64,000 nucleotides of DNA from Diphasiastrum complanatum (GCA_029204225.1 CM055092.1:46877486-46941485); one strand, 5' to 3'. Counted from the first letter of the stretch, positions 1 to 12,507 are shown. Made by a program: numbers and translations. The notes: a model not told the origin generated them from the letters alone.

Positions 1-319
1 CTAATTGCTTCTGGGACTCGAGAATGACCTTCGCCTATTTTGCTGCAACAGTCTCATAATTTCTATTGTCAGTCTCTTGTTCTTGTATTAGTCTTATGAA
101 TTTTTCCATACGGATGACTGGGGCTTGCAGAGCTTGGAATTGAATGTCTTTGGGCTTTATCAAAGGGGCATCAACTGTCATCGCGCTAGATGATCCATCC
201 CATGTTTGGTCAATCTGGGCCATCTAGTGCTTAAGTTGTTGTTGAACCTCTTTTAACTCTGTTACCTACCCGACCATCATAGTTTTCAACTCCTGTGTCT
301 CTTTTTCTATTTTTTTAAC

Positions 320-656
320 TGAGTGATTTCCTCAGCTCACAAGGGAGTGGCATCGATTTGAAAAAGGCATGCATCAGGTAGATCATCGTTGACTAGTGCA
401 TCAACCTTTTTAGCATTGGGAAGTCTGGAAAGGTGATTGGCCATGAAATGTTGTGTTCTTTTTCTGAAAACTACTTGGAAATTGAATTTCTCGAGTATTA
501 ACAGCCATCGAGCTATGCATCCTGTTTTATAGGATTTATTAACAATATATAATAGTGCCTAATGGTTTGTGTAGAAAGCAAAGATTTGGCCTAGTAAATA
601 GTGTCTGAGTTGTTGTACAGTGTAGACCATGGCTAGTGCTTCTCTCTCAGATTCAG
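320..656 (-). pseudogene. Gypsy RNase H, copy 1
   Basis: Minus-strand translation gives the chromovirus-like RNase H end: SEREALAMVY, then YIVNKS, TGCIARWL and RKRTQHFMANHLSRL, followed by the acidic linker with LPDACLFQID. One in-frame stop lies before ALLYIV. This copy keeps the stretch deleted from copy 2, so the pair shows which copy lost sequence. Confidence 0.75.
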
Positions 657-1260
657 AGGATCGTACGCCGCACCGGAGGAACTAAGTTGTTTTAAGAACT
701 CGTCCTGTCGGGCCTTCTACATTTCAGCAGGTCCTTGATGGGGTCTCAAAAGTCGACTAGGAAGAGGTTGAGAGGAGGAAGGTGAAGGAACAGGGTAAGT
801 AGGAATGAAGGATTCGGAAAAATTAAAAGCAGAATAGGAAGAAGGTTTGAAGGTAGGAGGGGAAAGAGGAAAAGCACCAGATGCAGCTTTGGTTCTCTTG
901 TCGTCTGAACCTGAGCTACCATCCAGCTGCTGGGTTTGCCCATCATTATCATTTGCCCTGTCACCTCCAAAACTTCCCCTTGGTTTCTTTTCGGAGATTC
1001 CTACTTGGGCCTTGCACGTCGTGTTCCAAAGTTGGTTCACTTTGTCCAAGGCCTGTTGCAGGGCCCTTGTCACTTCCTCTAATTGCTTCTGGGACTCGAG
1101 AATGACCTTCGCCTATTTTGCCGCAGCATACTCATAATTTCTATTGTCAGCCTCTTGTTCTTGTATTAGTCTTATGAATTTTTCCATATAGATGGTTGGG
1201 GCTTGCGGAGCTTGAAATTGAATGTCTTCGGGCTTTACCAGAGGGGCATCAATTGTCATC
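656..1260 (-). other. Unclassified Pro/Ser-rich reading frame in gypsy DNA
   Basis: A minus-strand open stretch (717-1073 and its upstream continuation) has a helical, Gln/Glu-rich first part (EEVTRALQQALDKVNQLW) followed by a low-complexity Gly/Asp/Ser/Pro tail. It follows the RNase H linker in the same strand sense. It could be gag-like, an extra ORF of the element, or a rearranged piece; no catalytic motif or Cys knuckle is visible. The helical start is repeated at 1-223. Confidence 0.35.
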
Positions 1261-1991
1261 TGTGAAGATTATTAAAGTATTATCTTCCTATCTCAAGTTT
1301 GGGGCCATGTCCATGTTGATTTCCACTAAATTTCATGTTGTACATAAAAGGAGTGTGAATTAAGCACATATCTTTCTAGTGTAGCTCGGATTTGAGTCAG
1401 ATAGGTTCTATTTTGATGACATGCAGTAGTTTACATAACATGCAAAGTCATATTGTATGCATGCAAGCCACATGCAATCAGTGCATGCAACATGCAAAGT
1501 AGTTTCAGTGATCTACACATGTCTAGGCAGTTTTATGAGTTGACATGCAGTACATGCAACATACATGCATGCAGTTACACATGTGGATCTCTGGTAGGTG
1601 AATTAGTTCAGTTAAGTGGACTTTCCATGCAAATCCACTATAGGAATTCGAGTCTCTCTCATGTAGGGAAAGCTGGGCATATTTTGCCATTATTGTGAAT
1701 ATTGAGATTTTGGTGTTTTGGACTCATTCTCTCTCTACCCGAGATATTCATGCTTGATTTTCTTTCTCTACCTGAGAGCAGCCTTTTTTTCCCATACTGA
1801 ACACTTAGAATTATTTTTGACACTCATTTCTCATAGTGAAGAGTTAGATTTTTTCATCAGATGTATGTCATTGTGCTCTTGCCTTAGATTTTTCAAGCAT
1901 ATTGTTCTTTGATCAATCTTGTGCAATCACAACACCTCAGTAAGATCCTGTAAGGTGTGTGGTGAAGTTCACACGTGCTAAAACCTTCACA
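1261..1991. mobile_element. Solo LTR, 731 bp, with 5-bp target duplication
   Basis: The insertion starts TGTGAAG and ends CTTCACA, perfect 7-bp inverted ends of the TG..CA type. It is flanked by TCATC on both sides (1256-1260 and 1992-1996). The other duplication copy has the empty site at 176-181, where the same flank reads straight through. No internal coding region is present, so this is a recombined solo LTR. It is rich in CATGCA-type words. Confidence 0.93.
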
Positions 1992-2144
1992 TCATCACGC
2001 TAGATGATCCATCCCATGTTTGGTCAATCTAGGCCATCTGGTGCTTAAGTTGTTGCTGAACCTCTTTTAACTCTGTTACCTATCCGACCATCATAGTTTT
2101 CAACTCCCCTGTCTCTTTTTCTTTTTCTTTAACTGAGTGATTTC

Positions 2145-3204
2145 CTCAGCCCACAAGGGAGTGGCATCGATCTGAAAAAGGCATGCATTAGGTAGATCGT
2201 CGTTGACTGGTGCATTAGCCTTTTCAGCATTGGGAAGTCTGGAAAGGTGATTGGCCATGAAATGTTGTGTTCTTTTCCTGATCACTACGTGGAAATTGAA
2301 TTCCTTGAGTATTAAGAGCCATCAAGCTATGTGGCTAGTGCTTCTCTCTCAGTTGTTGTATAGTTTTCTTCAGCAGGCACCAGTTGCCCGTTCAAGAAAC
2401 GCATCTGGAGATTTTTTCCATATTCGTCCGGTTGAGCAAGGATACCTCCTATGGCATTCTTACTTGCGTCGGTATGCATGTAGGACGTATATTTTCCTCG
2501 GTCCATCTAGAGTCTACCACAACTAAATGAACGAGTCTCGCCTTACTGGTGTAGTCTATTATGAAGGTGTGGTAATAGTTAGTGTGGCCAAGACAGACGT
2601 AAACTTTCTTCACTGTTGCGGTAGAGGCATCTCAACTATAACCTTGATCTTTAAAGGATCTATAGAAATACCATTCTTCGAAATGATGTGTCCAAGGACA
2701 TCCCATGGGTTATCCAGATTTGACATTTCTCAGGGTTTAGTGAGATTTCAAACCTACGACAGCGAATGAATATCTTTTTCAACGCAGATCTGAAGCTTGC
2801 CATTTTCTTGCCATACTACCTCAATGGGCAGTACCCAATCAGTATGTTGGACTTCATAGATGAAGCCAACATCTAGCAATTTCTTGATATCTTCATCAAT
2901 CCGCTCATGATAAACAGAGTTACATCTGTATGGCTTAGTCCGAATAGGCTTCACATTCTCTTCTAATGGTATAGTATGAACCACTACTTTAGGAGGGACC
3001 CCCTTCATTTCAGTATAATTCCAGGCAAATACATCCCTGTATTTGCGTAGTAAGGTTTCCAGCTCAAGAAGTTGATCTAGCGTGAGGTGGACGCCGACAT
3101 GAACTATATGATCAATCTCCTCTTCAGGATCTTTAAGATTCAAATGGATGGTCTTGGCTGGTCCTTCAAAGAATTGGAAATCTTGTGTAGGCTCTCGTTG
3201 GGGT
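2145..3204 (-). pseudogene. Gypsy reverse transcriptase to RNase H, copy 2
   Basis: The frame at 3204-2754 carries the N-terminal RT region (EMKGVPPKVV, KLLDVGFIYEV, WQENGKLQICV). From 2750 to 2530 follow GHIISKNGISIDP-type RT thumb residues with stops, then at about 2475-2338 the RNase H start DASKNAIGGILAQPDEYGK with TTEREALA, a short deletion, and the end motif RKRTQHFMANHLSRL (2285-2240). The coding order is that of Ty3/gypsy pol. Multiple stops make it non-functional. Confidence 0.8.
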
Positions 3205-3912
3205 TGTTGGAGAAAGAAAGATGAGAGAATCAATCGTGTGGGTGAAACGAAAATAGCTCGAAAGAAAGACGAACACGAAAAAGAAACGAAAATCGAAACA
3301 CGAACGAGAAACGAAACCTGAACGGAATGTGTTCGTGCATATCGGAATGAGCTATATGACTCTTTTCCTAAGTACGACTACGCCTATCAGAAACGAACAG
3401 TGCATTATTGATAGAAATCACGGCCACTCTGATTTTGTAGCCAAATGTTAATTGAACATCAGAAGAATAACCTTTCGCGATTAGCTAGACAAATTATTTG
3501 TCGCAAAAGATTCACAAAGAGAGAGATTGATTACCAAATTGAGTAACTGGAAAAATCAGACAAAATGAAAACAAGCATAGCAATATTGACACAGATCTGA
3601 ATGCAACACAAAGAGCTGTTATCAGATTAATTATATCAAATATACATGTCAATAATGCAGTAGAGCACAAGACAATAGCGGGCAAAACTGCGTGCTCTAC
3701 AAAGCTGATTTAATCTGTAAAAGAATAAAACCTTCTTACTGGCAATAAAAAATCAATGCCCAAGGCATCTCCTTTGTCTATCTCTTTATCAATCGTCCTA
3801 CATTTTACGAAAATGGTATTTAGTATATATATACATGTTGTTACAGGTGTGCAGATGAAGAAAGTACAAAGTGAATGTGTTGACAGAATAAAGTTGTAGG
3901 CTGTACTGATAC
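3205..3912 (-). mobile_element. Truncated 3' LTR of copia element A
   Basis: It starts TGTTGGAG at 3205 and is homologous to the LTR at 51336-52543 (same opening bases, GGAATGAGCTATAT block, AGATGAAGAAAGTAC block). On the minus strand this is the U5 end; the U3 part is missing, and the sequence joins a broken RNase H at about 3912-3930. It sits inside gypsy RT sequence, so A inserted into the gypsy element. Confidence 0.8.
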
Positions 3913-3929
3913 ATATTAACATCTGACAG

Positions 3930-6220
3930 TAAATTTCTCAACCAAGATGCTTCCTCAATAGATTGAGAAGCAGCAATGTATTTTGCTTCTGTAGAAGAAA
4001 GTGCGATAGAGGTTTTCTTACGACTGTTCCATGAGATAGGACCGCCGGTGAAGAAGAACGTAAATCCAGATGTGGACTTACGATTGTCTACATCTCCTCC
4101 CCAACTGCATCAAAATAACCATTGAGCTGATGAAGATTGTCGTTGCTGACATATCCATAGTAGATGCACTGGTCCATGGTAGCTTGAATATATCTCATGA
4201 CTCTTATGAGAGCCTTCCAATGAGTAATGCCAAGATTAGCCATATATTGGCTGAGTGAGATTACTACAAAAGAGATATCTGGTATTGTACAGACCATTGC
4301 GTACATGAGAGATCCAAGTATTGATCGATAAGAATATTCTCTCATCTGCTCCTCTTCTTGCTTAGTCTGGGGACATTGGTCCTTTGACAAGTGCAGGCCT
4401 GGATCTATTGGTGAGTGAGCTAATTTACAATTCATTAGATTGTATCTGTTAAAAACATTGTGAAAATACCTTTGTTGAGTAATGTAAATCAGTCATCTCG
4501 CTCTGTCTCTATGGATCTAAATTCCCAGACAGAAGTGAACTTCGTCCAGATCAGTCATGTCGAACTCTGAAAACAACATCTGCTTCGAATCCTTGACCAT
4601 AGTGGTATTGTTGCTGAAGAGCAACGTATCATCCACATATAAGGTGCTGATAATGAAGGATTGATGTACTGACTTGGAATAGATGTTGCAATCAGCAGTG
4701 CTTGGTTTGAATCCTTGTTCAATGAAAAATGTGTTGATCCTCTAAAACCAAACTCTGGCAGACTGTTTTAAGTCGTACAGTGCTTTGTGCAGTTTACAAA
4801 CATGATTCTTAATACCTTCCAGAACATATCCTTCGTACTGGATCATGTAGATATCTTCTTGTATAACTCCATTCAGATAGTCTATTTGTACATCAAGTTC
4901 ATGCACTTCGAGGTCGGCAACTGCAACATAAGACAAGGGCATTCGGATCGACAAATGTTTGCTACTAGACTGAAAGTCTTGTTGTAGTTGACATTGGGGA
5001 TCTAAGTGAATCCTCGTACTACCAGTCTTGCCTTCCTTCAATCAATTGCTCCGTTGGCATTGTTTTTTAAACTTAAAGATCCATTTGCAATCAATGATAT
5101 TGTAGCCAATAGGAGCTTCGACTAATGACCATGTCTAGTTCTTGATCAGAGAGGAATACTCTCTGTCCATAGCTTCTCTCCAGAGATCAGAGTCTGGTTG
5201 GCGGAGTTCCTCTTCGACTGTCATCGATTCTTGTATCAAGAGACAGGCAGAATCAGGAGCATACCTTGTGGGTTGTGTGCGCACTCGGCTTGACCTTCTG
5301 GGAAGATTCGACCGATGAACTACTCCTGGGACTTGTTGCTGGGTAGCAGCAACATCTTCGTCGACAATAGACACGCCTAAGCCAGAAGCTCGGACTATCG
5401 TGTCAATGGCAGGTGATGAAGGTTCTCCTGGAGCAATGTCCTTGCCTTTGAGGTCGACAAACTGATCCTCAATAAAGACTGTATCCTAGCTATACAAGAT
5501 TTGCTGGGTGTCAGGATCATATAGCTTGTAAGTATTATCAGATGAAGTATATATCCGATCAGCATGGTCTTGAGACCTTGGAAGTCCAATTTCTTCCTCG
5601 TGTCTTTTGGGATATGCATGTAGGCAATGCACCCAAACACTCTTAGGTTCTTCAAAGAAGGCTTAGAGTCTGTCCACACTTCATGGGGTGTCTTGCCTGA
5701 GAGGCCCTTAGTCGAACATCTATTCTGGATGTAAGCTGCAGTGGAGACAACTTCAGCCCAGAAACTCTTGGGCAACGATGCATGCGATAGCATACATTTG
5801 GCAGATTCAACCAGGGTACGGTTCTTCCTCTCGGCTAAGCCATTAGACTGAGGACTGTAAGGAGTGATGAATTGTTGCTCAATGCCTTGGCTTTGGTAGT
5901 ACTCCTTAAACTCGATAGAGATATATTCTTCACCGTTGTCTGACTTGAGGGTCTTGATCGTTCGTCCAATCTCCTTTTCTGCACGCTCCTTGAAGATTTT
6001 GAAGCAGTTGAAGGCTTTTGATTTCTTCTTTATAAAATACACCATAGTCCTTTTGAAAATTCATCAGCAAAAGTTATAAAATACTTGGCATCCTTCAGCG
6101 AAGGATTTTTTATCAGGCCACAAATGTTTGAATGTACAACGTCTAGCAATCCTCTAGCAGTATGCTGATGGCTTGATTTAAATGGTTTCCTAGTCTGTTT
6201 ACCAACTAGACAACCTTGAC
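3930..6220 (-). pseudogene. Ty1/copia pol of element A (integrase-RT-RNase H)
   Basis: In minus-strand order: end of the GAG-pre-integrase region (6263-6180, GCLVGKQTRKPF), integrase core (6045-5550, PQSNGLAERKNRTL with the catalytic Glu region, FWAEVVSTAAYIQNRC), the hydrophilic linker ending in PRRSSRVRTQPTRY (5374-5135), RT pieces (5041-4742, HKALYDLKQSARVWF; 4435-4088, LGSLMYAMVCTIPDISF) and RNase H (4100-3930) shifted by a one-base loss after FDA. The YVDD-containing part is interrupted. Gag and protease are absent because B and a deletion replace them. Confidence 0.85.
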
Positions 6221-7012
6221 TGACAAAATTTCCAGATTTCACACGTGTGGGTAATGTCCACAAGTATGATGGATCTAATTAAGCTTTGTGATTAGCACAA
6301 TAACTTGATTCTAGATTGATTAGCAAGATCTAGTTTAGAAGAAATGGCTTAACCACAATCTAGCATGCTAAGCAACTGAATATGATAGCAATGAATCAAT
6401 AATGAGCAAAAGTACAAGATATTATGTATAAGCATTAGCTTCAACATGAGTTAGAGAGAGAAAAGTAGAGAGATAACAAGCAAAATAGTTTAGATCCAAA
6501 CTGGCATGAGATAGCTACAAAAGTTTGGTTCTTCATCATTGATTGTGAGGAGAGCTACACATATTTATGGAGTTTGAGGTAGCTCGAGGTAGAACCACAT
6601 CCATTCATTACAAAATGACATCTTAAGTGACATCTAGAGTCTATGTGACATTTGTCACTTGCCATGCATGAAATTCTACCAACTTTTTACAAGTGTGCTA
6701 GTTCTAACTAACAAAGTACAAATCATCATGCATGTGTCCACTACACTTTGTGCATGCCTTGCATGTCATTATGGATCACTTACAATTAATGCATGTGAAT
6801 TGCCACAAGTTTCTACAAGTATGACTTTGCTAATTCTATGTCTACAAACTATATGCAAGTTGTATTTATCAAACTAGATAATACATAACCATGTAGCTCG
6901 AGTTCTATGTAGGCCAAACTTGGCTTTTTTGCATTAATGAGCTACATACTTGCATGGTACAACATTTGTAGCAAGCCAAGAAATCAATATGGATTGTTTT
7001 TCAATTTTAACA
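6221..7012 (-). mobile_element. 3' LTR of element B, 792 bp
   Basis: On the plus strand it begins TGACAAAATT and ends TTTTAACA directly before the purine tract complement CTCCTCCT. It carries the palindrome CACACGTGTG close to the U5 end. The partner copy at 10234 aligns over its first 197 bases with few differences, including the same CACGTG region. Confidence 0.88.
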
Positions 7013-7029
7013 CTCCTCCTAAAAATGAT

Positions 7030-9417
7030 CTATATTGATTTGAACATGGATCTTGGTATAACTCCAAGGTTGGCTCTATGCTTGTTGAAGGAACTTTTGC
7101 TCAAAGGTTTGGTGAGCATATCTGCAATGCAAGATGATGTGTCGATGTGCTCTAATTTGATTTCACCTCCAATGAGCTTCTCTCTTACGAAGTGATGTGC
7201 AACTTCGATATGTTTGCTCCTTGCATGGAATATTGGGTTGTTGGCAAGGGCTTGAGCTGAAATGTTGTCACACATGATCATAGGTATATTTTCTTCCATA
7301 ATTATCTTTAGCTCCACTAGTAACCTCTTGATCTAAAGCACTTCCTTTATTGTTGTAGTGAGTGCCTTGTACTCAGCTTCACATGATGAGAGTGATACAG
7401 TATCTTGCTTTTTGGAAAGCCAAGATATCAAGTTTCCTCCAAGATATATGACATAAGCACTTGTAGATTTTCAATTTACTCTATCACTTGTAAAATCGGA
7501 GTCAGAATAACCAATAATAGAAAGATCTTCACTTTTATACAATAAGCCAAAATCAAAAGTTGAAGACATATATCTAAGCACTCTCTTGGCCATTTTCCAA
7601 TGATAAACAAAAGGATTTTGCATAGCCTGGCTCAATTTATGAACACTAAAGCTTATGTCAGGTCTAGTTATTGTGAGCCAAATTAAAGGAGCCTATAAGA
7701 CTTCTAAAAAGTGTGATGTCCACGAAGGATCTTTCATCGCCTTGTTAGAGTCCTTTACATTTTGCTCCATAGGTGTTTCTATACTCTTACAATTCAACAT
7801 ATTGAACTTCTTTAACATTGAAAGAGCATACTTGGATTGACATACAAAAGCTTTATCTTTAAGAAAGTCAATCTCTAATCCTAGAATATAGTGAGATTTT
7901 CCAAGATCTTGCATCTTGAACTCTTTTCCAAGTGCAATCTTGGTTTCCTCAACTAACTTGATACAACTTCTTGTCAGAATGATATCATCAACATAATTAA
8001 GAAGGATGACAATATCTTTATCAAAAAACTTGACATATAAGGAGGGATCATAGTTACTAAGATTAAATCCTAGTGACTCAAGAAAGGTGTTAAGTTGAGA
8101 ATACTATGGCCTTAGAGCTTGCTTTAATCCATATAAACTTTCAAAGAGCAAGCAAACTTTTTCTTTGTCATGGATGAACCCAATAGGCTGATCCATATAA
8201 ATCTCTTCTTCTAGATACCCATTTAGAAATGCATTAGAGACAACTAGTTGAAGAACTTGCCAATTGAAAAAACAAGCAAGAGAAATTATGATTCTAATTG
8301 ATACCATCTTTGCAACTGGAGCAAAGGTCTCCTCATAATCAAGTCCATATACTTGAGCAAAACCTTTAGCACAAAGCCTAGCCTTGTACTTGTTGTATGT
8401 GCCATCTTGATTGTACTTGATTCGAAAAACCCACTTGCAACCAATGATGTGCTTGTTGGATGGAAGATCCACAAGCTCCCATGTCTTATTGGCCATCAAA
8501 ACATAATATTCCTCCTTCATGGCAAGGTACCATTCCTTCGAGTTGAGAGCATCATATACATCCTTCGGCTCCTCATGAGAAATAAAATAAGCACAATTAG
8601 TGGAATTGATTTCCACTTGCTTGCCTCTATCTTCATAGGTAAGCCTCAATTTCTTCTTCTTGGTCTTTGAGTTAGAAGGATGAGATGTGTCATCCTCTTC
8701 ACCATCTTTGTCTCGATCTTTGGCTTTATCTTTGTTGGATGCTTGAGAGAACTGGTTCTTACTCCTTCCTTTCTGCTTGCCTTTGACAAAGAGGGCTTTG
8801 TCACTTCCACCATGTTCGAGTTTGTTCATTCTGGAGAGTTTATAGCTTTGTCTAGATTCTTCAGAAATAAGAATTCCTTGGAGAGTTTCTAGATTAGGCA
8901 ACTCCTCCTGAATAACAAAAGACTAAACAAGATTATCATAGTCATCTCTCAAGCCATTTAGTATGACTTAAACTAGCTCATCTTGGTTAATAGTAACACC
9001 AACACAAGAAAGCTCTCTATGTAAATCTTTAACTCTCAGAACATAGTTAGATGCACTCTCTTCACTTTTTTGGAAACTTTGAAAAATCTGATTCCTAAGA
9101 GTGAGTATTCTAGAAGTATTATTTGCTTCATAGATGGACTTGAGTGCATCCCAAGCTTCTTTGGCTGTAGTGCAAGTTCCTATCTCTCTCAGAATTTCAT
9201 TAGATACATTCATCTTAATGAAATGTAGAGCCATTCTAGCTCTCTTCCTATACTTAGAAATTTCAGCTTGTGTTTGAGGCTCCTCCTCAACACCAAGCAC
9301 AATATCCATAACATCCTGGAGTATCAAAATAGACTCCATTTTGAACTTCCAAATTGAGTAACTAGAAGTGTTTAGTCTTTCACTGGCTTCTAGAAAATAA
9401 CCTCCCTAAAATGCCAT
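7030..9417 (-). pseudogene. Gag fused to RT-RNase H in element B; protease and integrase missing
   Basis: Gag starts near 9417 (Met-Ala-Phe then a stop) and runs through MESILILQD, SNYVLRVKDLHREL and, after 8968, LETLQGILISEESRQSYKL and the basic tail with ALFVKGKQKG. That frame continues without a break (8901-8104) into the RT region: WYLAMKEEYYVL, GCKWVFRIKYNQDG, TFAPVAKMVSIR, NAFLNGYLEEEIYM, LYGLKQALRP. Further RT (7914-7693, GKSHYILGLEIDFL) and RNase H end (7317-7030, CDNISAQALANNPIFHARSKH) follow with breaks. Zinc knuckle, protease and integrase are deleted, giving an in-frame gag-RT joint. Confidence 0.82.
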
Positions 9418-10220
9418 TTTAATGAAGACTTCTTAGTTATTGGACTGAAATATGTTTGAGCTTGCTCCAATCAGACTTAAAGTTGATGCTCTCTTTCACT
9501 ATAAGGATGTATTACCTTCCTATGTGAAACACTTGCAATTGTATTTGAGATGAATCTCAAATATTCCACAAGACAAGTTATCTAGATCAAACACACAAAG
9601 TGGATTGAGACACTTTGGCTAGTTTGAATCCTACTTTTGGCACGTGTGAAATGCTTCAAAAGAAAACACAATTGACTCTCAGAAGGCTCAAAAGGGGTTT
9701 ATTACTTCAAACTCAGTCATGATCTTTAGTTTCTTGTGTAGGATGCTCAAAACAATGGATTCAGAACAAAGCAAGATTGAATCAAATCAAAGTGTTGTCA
9801 CTCGGATTTTGGACCTATCCCTATCCTCTTTAAGAGCTTATAGCTCTTGCTAGACACATCAGATTGATTTGGTTCTAGTTTCTATGGAAAGTACAAATCA
9901 TAAGTTTTCCATCAAGCTATAACACTGCTATCTTTCGATCTACAAGCAAGGAGAACAAAGGGACTGAAAATCTCTGATTTTCACACTTGCGGAATTCTAG
10001 AATTCCGTACTACCACATTTCGAGTTTGAGATACGTTGAAGGCATTGTTTGAAACCACAAACACATCTCGAGTGCTATTTCTGAAGATGAAGCTGCACAC
10101 ATGTTAGCGATCCAAATACACTTCAGAGAAAGGTGAGAAAAAGTGCAAAACTGTTTTTTTGCTTGCTTTAGCTCTCAATTTCTTGTAAAATCAGAGATGT
10201 TAGCATGCAAAGCTTAATTT
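9418..10220 (-). other. Untranslated leader of element B
   Basis: About 800 bp between the tRNA primer site and the gag start. No coding frame is visible. It corresponds in position to the leader of element D beyond 45612. A GTGTGAAATGC-type motif recurs in both leaders. Confidence 0.55.
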
Positions 10221-10233
10221 GGCTCTGATACCA
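10221..10233 (-). promoter_or_regulatory. tRNA-Met primer binding site of element B
   Basis: The minus strand reads TGGTATCAGAGCC immediately after the LTR end TTTGTCA. This is the standard complement to the 3' end of initiator tRNA-Met in plant copia elements. It fixes the LTR boundary and the minus orientation. Confidence 0.9.
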
Positions 10234-10430
10234 TGACAAATTTTCCAGATTTCACACGTGGGGGAAATGTCCACAAGTATGATGGATCTAATTAAGCTTC
10301 GTGATTAGCACAGTAACCTGATTCTAGATTGATTAGCAAGATCTAGTTCAGAAGAAATGGCTTAACCACAATCTAGCATGCTAAGCAACTGAATATGATA
10401 GCAATGAATCAATAATGAGCAAAAGTACAA

Positions 10431-12507
10431 GGGCAAAAATAGCTTCGCCCAGATTGGTCATGTCGAATTCAGAAGATAGCATTGATTTGTCTTCTTTTAT
10501 CAGATCGATACTGTTGCTGAAAAGCAATGTGCTGATAATGATAAAATACTGTTGCACTGTCTTGAAGTGAACATTCAAATCTAAAGAGCTTGGTGTGTAG
10601 TCGTGATCAATAAGAAAAGTATTGATCCTTTGAAACCATGCTCGAGCAGATTGTTTCAAGCCATAAAGTGTCTTATGCAGTTTGCATACATGATTGTGTT
10701 TACCTTCGATAATATAACCTTCGGGTTGCACCATGTAAATGTCTTCTTTAATAACTCCATCAAGATATGTTCTCTATATATCCATTTGATGTATTTTCAA
10801 ATATGTTGCGGTAGCAAACGAAATAAAAGTCAGATAGAAGAATGCTTGACTACTGGAATAAAGGTCTCAATGTAATCAACGTTGTATACCTGAGAAAATC
10901 CTTTGGCGACAAGTTGGGCTTTTCTTCTGTTGATGCTTCCATATGCTTTGTACTTGACTTTGAAAATTCATTTGCAATCAACTACATTACTGCTAGCAGG
11001 TAGTTCGACAATCGTCCATGTCTGGTTCTTGATAAGAGATGAATAATCTTTATCCATAGCTTCTTTCCAGAGATCAGAATAGGACTGATTGAGTGCCTCT
11101 TCGACAGTCGTTGGCTCCTAAACAAGGTAGGCTACAGACTCGTCGATATACTTGATAGGTGGTCTGCTAGTTCTTGATGATCTTCTGGGGAATAGAGGAA
11201 GTTGATCATTTTCATCATACTGTAGTTGTTGAATTGCAACATCATCATCTTCAGATTTGCCATTGATATGTTGTTCGTCGAAAGTGGATGAGCTTGGACC
11301 ATCAATGGGAATAGTCGACCAAGGAACTTCGAAGTTCAATATATCGGACGAGTTAGACAAGTCGGCTACATGGGCTTTGCCTTTTCCTTTGAGGTCGATA
11401 AACTAATTTTCGATGAAGGTGACATCCCAGCTAGTGAATATCTTCAACTCGATGGGAACGAACAACTTGTAAGCTTGATTTGAGGTAGTATAGCTAATGA
11501 AAATACATTTGATACTCTGAAAGTCGAGCTTCTTCTTGAGATCATGAGGAATCTACGCATAAGCAGTACATAAAAAAACTCATAAGTTTGATAAAGAAGG
11601 TTTGGTACCCGTCCAAAATTCGAATGGTGTTTTGTCTGAGAGACCTTTAGTAGAACATATGTTCTAGATATAGTTTGTTGTTGATACAGCTTCAGCCCAG
11701 AAGGACTTCAAAAGTGACGCATGTGATAACATGCACTTTGCCAATTCGACTAACGTTCTGTTCTTTCTCTCAGCAAGACCATTTGACTGAGGTGAATAGG
11801 AGGTAATGTATTGTTGTTCAATGCCGTTGTTAAGGCAGTAGTCCTTAAATTCACTGGATATATATTCTCCCATATTGTCGTCCCTCGTTGTCGGACCTCA
11901 ATGCTTTGATTCGTTTTTCAGTTTGATTTTCTACATGCTCTTTGAATTTTCTGAACTTGATGAAAGCCTCCGATTTCTACTTGATGAAGTAAGCAACTGT
12001 TCTTTTGGAAAATTCATCAATAAAGGTAATGAAATACTTTTCATCTAGCAATGATGGATTTTGCATAGGTCCACATATATTTGAATGAACGACATCTAAT
12101 AGACCTTTTGTTCCATGCCTATGACTCGATCTAAAAAAAATCCTAGTCTACTTTCCAAGAATGCAGCTACGGTAGGCAAGGAGATTGACTTTGCCAGAAG
12201 TATAGTCAAGATCAAGTGCAAGGGATTGTCTGGACATGTTCGAAACAGATGTATAATTCAAGTGTCCTAAGCGATGATGCCATAGTAATGCTTTATTGAC
12301 AAGAACAGAGGTTTTCAAGACTTGACTAGAATCAGAATAACAATGTGCCAATCTATATAAATATTTGTGTCTCTTGCCGAGTGCAAGGATCTTATTACTC
12401 CTATCGATAATTCTACATTGATCAGACTCAAACTCCACCTTATGACCTAAATCTATAATTCTACTTACTGATAACAGATTTGTAGAGAGTTTAGGAACAC
12501 GAATCAT
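10431..12507 (-). pseudogene. Ty1/copia pol of element C (protease end, integrase, RT start)
   Basis: Minus order: protease C-terminus to GAG-pre-integrase (12507-12148, LSTNLLSVSRIIDLGHKVEF, WHHRLGHLN), integrase core (11873-11664, PQSNGLAERKNRTLVELAKC), linker (11360-11118, PRRSSRTSRPPIKYIDESVA) and the RT middle (10734-10440, VQPEGYIIEGKHNHVCKLHK, ARAWFQRINTFLIDH). The linker and RT are very close to plus-strand element J at 37900-38600, so C and J are one family. RT ends at the junction with B's LTR. Several stops. Confidence 0.82.

Larger units (their letters stand above)
1..2350. repeat. Tandem duplication inside the gypsy remnant
   Basis: Positions 1-180 align almost base for base with 1080-1260, and 181-650 with 1997-2350. 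The second copy is split by the solo LTR at 1261-1991 and lacks about 110 bp (after 2329) that copy one keeps. Without the LTR the unit is roughly 1.07 kb: RNase H end, linker and start of the Pro/Ser-rich region. Copy one joins unrelated sequence near 656. Confidence 0.85.
1..3204 (-). mobile_element. Degraded Ty3/gypsy element, internally duplicated
   Basis: On the minus strand the order is reverse transcriptase (2530-3204), RNase H (2145-2480), a linker, an unclassified Pro/Ser-rich region, then a second RNase H copy (320-656) and the linker again. Gypsy identity rests on the RT motif VFAW followed by GVPPKVVVHTIPL and on the RNase H end motif HFMANHLSRL, which is present twice. The element is cut at 3205 by the LTR of copia element A and runs off the left window edge. 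No integrase or gag is certain. Stops and indels are frequent. Confidence 0.8.
6221..10430 (-). mobile_element. Copia element B, internally deleted, inserted in element A
   Basis: The left LTR is 6221-7012, the polypurine tract 7013-7024 (minus AGGAGGAG), the primer site 10221-10233, and a right LTR fragment 10234-10430. The left end interrupts the integrase frame of A at VSQ. The right LTR matches the first 197 bp of the left LTR and then switches abruptly to RT sequence of element C. This implies a deletion that removed the rest of the LTR, the 5' part of A and the 3' part of C. Confidence 0.85.

Noticed and set aside
1261-1991. Coding gene within the 81- and 64-codon plus frames
   Set aside because: The segment is a solo LTR with clear ends and target duplication.
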